Positions 62,746 to 64,000 of a DNA stretch of 64,000 nt are shown piece after piece. Numbering within the stretch: the first letter of the stretch is position 1; every line of letters starts with the position of its first letter. This DNA is from Nomia melanderi (Eukaryota > Arthropoda > Insecta > Hymenoptera > Halictidae), in contig NC_135007.1 of the NCBI RefSeq assembly GCF_051020985.1, positions 555,001 through 619,000 of the forward strand. The letters are read 5' to 3'. A program made the translations under genes and the position numbers. The notes below the pieces were generated by a model. It ran no database searches. It saw nothing but the letters and a program-made list of their open reading frames with translations, and was not told the origin of the DNA.

Positions 62746-63611
62746 GGAATAATGTCAAAATATTTGATACATATGAAGAACTTGTAATACGATCAACCAA
62801 TATGTAAACAATACCATAATTTATTCAATGTTAATTCAGTCGATAAGTAACAGTTTCCATAAATTTCAGTCGATAAGTATTCACAATGAAAATCCGATTT
62901 TTCGTATCTCGATAGGTAAGCGATGATTTCGAAAATCCAATTATTTGGATCTTGCTAGGCAAAGTGTTGAGAGTCTTGGCCAATGAAATATATTGAGAAT
63001 ATCCTGGAAGTTGCTCCTAGATTGTTCATGTTTCGAGTCTCTAACACAATTTAAGGACCCTTTGATTTTATTGAGGTTTGAACTTTACTGTGAGGCATCA
63101 TTCTTTTTTAACCTTTCTTTACATATATCATTATATATTAATTTGTTGGAATCGTATTAATATAACGCAGTGGTAGAAGAAGTTTTTTTTGATTAGGAAA
63201 ACTAAAAGAAAGCGCCCATTTTGTCGGAGGAAAAGGTTCAAAGGTCAAACTCATCAAAATGGGAGTTGCTTATCCCATCTTATACGTGCATTTATTAATT
63301 AACTTTATATATGTATAATTTCTAAATCGTTGAATTCCTAAATCTGAAATTTGAAATTTAGGGTATCTTCATCAAATACTATTGATATATATAAACAATT
63401 TTTTTCTAAAAATGGTACTTTGAAATAATGTTCAGCCTTGTCGAGTAGTGTATTTTGTTTTGTAAGAAATCAAAAGTCACATTGATTGATGAATAAAAGA
63501 ATGGATATTGAGCACTTTCACTATCGCAACAGATACAACATTTATCGCACGACGGACCATTTGATACTGTTTAACCTGATCTAACGATAGTTCTTCCTAG
63601 CTTCTATCGTT
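62746..63611. other. AT-rich DNA, nothing recognised
   Basis: Contains a local near-repeat of TCAGTCGATAAGTA (about 62837 and 62868) but no gene. Confidence 0.3.
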
Positions 63612-63860
63612 TTAACTCGTTAACTGTAGAACTTAATTTAAAAACTCTGTGATAATGCTCGCAATGAAATCAAATAATGATGTGTATACTCGTCTAACGC
63701 AAACAAAATGCATCTATAATATATTCTAACGGAAAGCTAAAGCAAAACGAAGAAGAATTACATGTTTATCTGAAAAAATAATGATTTATCGTTAAAAGAA
63801 TTAGTATAATTTTGATTTTAAGATGACGTGTGTACTTGTCGAACGCAGTTAACTGGTTAA
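63612..63860. mobile_element. TTAA-type element with GTATACTCGTC motifs
   Basis: The left end is TTAACTCGTTAACTGTAGAA; the right end on the other strand is TTAACCAGTTAACTGCGTTC. Internal GTATACTCGTC and a GTGTACTTGTC variant relate it to the elements at 36.6 and 48.6 kb. 249 bp, noncoding. Confidence 0.6.
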
Positions 63861-64000
63861 ATATTTTGTAAAGTAATAAACATGTATTTATTTTATTATA
63901 AATTAATAGCATACGTGTGTAAAGATATATTTAAATGTTTTTGTTGGATTTTTTTAAAAATTAAAACCAACTTCCATATTTCGAGTATTCCAATAATGCA

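Noticed and set aside
1..64000. tRNA, rRNA and CRISPR arrays
   Set aside because: No tRNA cloverleaf with A and B boxes, no rRNA segment and no spaced direct repeats were seen by eye; a covariance-model search could still find a missed tRNA.
13510..64000. Retroviral or retrotransposon genes
   Set aside because: No reverse transcriptase, gag or integrase motif was recognised; the mobile DNA here is of the cut-and-paste type.

Overview
The window is nuclear DNA of an insect, most likely a hymenopteran such as a bee. The assignment is inferred from AT-rich sequence, short introns with GT-AG borders, insect-like protein sequences, and many small inverted-repeat DNA transposons. No bacterial, organellar or viral gene block is seen. 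All gene models come from reading frames joined at splice sites read by eye; no transcript evidence was available.

Left two thirds (1-38.6 kb), gene-dense. 1-3972 (-) holds part of a large nuclear protein with a TCF20/RAI1-type extended PHD finger, whose probable CpG-rich promoter lies at 5.2-6.2 kb. 9152-13509 (+) is the INPP5E inositol polyphosphate 5-phosphatase, with two candidate first coding exons. 13.5-24.8 kb is a repeat-rich gap. Then follow COX20 (-), RpS7 (+), PSME3IP1/NIP30 (+), a USPL1-like N-terminal zinc-finger protein (-), the cyclin-dependent kinase subunit CKS (+) and COX5B (-). COX20/RpS7 and the USPL1-like gene/CKS are head-to-head pairs that may share promoters. INPP5E/COX20 and PSME3IP1/USPL1-like converge.

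The most interesting object is an intact 543-codon piggyBac-type transposase reading frame on the minus strand inside the last intron of CKS. Two of the four conserved catalytic Asp positions are substituted, while the other two and the C-terminal Cys/His finger are kept. A splice acceptor lies directly before the ATG and a strong donor lies 160 bp upstream, ending in an in-frame ATG. This looks like a domesticated transposase gene rather than a live transposon.

Right third (38.6-64 kb) has no recognisable protein gene. It begins with a GC-richer block at 39.3-39.74 kb that looks like a promoter plus a noncoding first exon, and contains a pre-miRNA-like hairpin. The rest is AT-rich DNA with decayed Tc1/mariner, pogo-like and hAT-like remnants and many TTAA-bounded miniature elements. 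Notable structures are a three-level transposon nest at 55.15-56.89 kb, an 8-unit TCAAGG array and a 58-bp perfect palindrome beside an AT microsatellite. The stretch could be a long first intron of a gene lying to the right, or intergenic.
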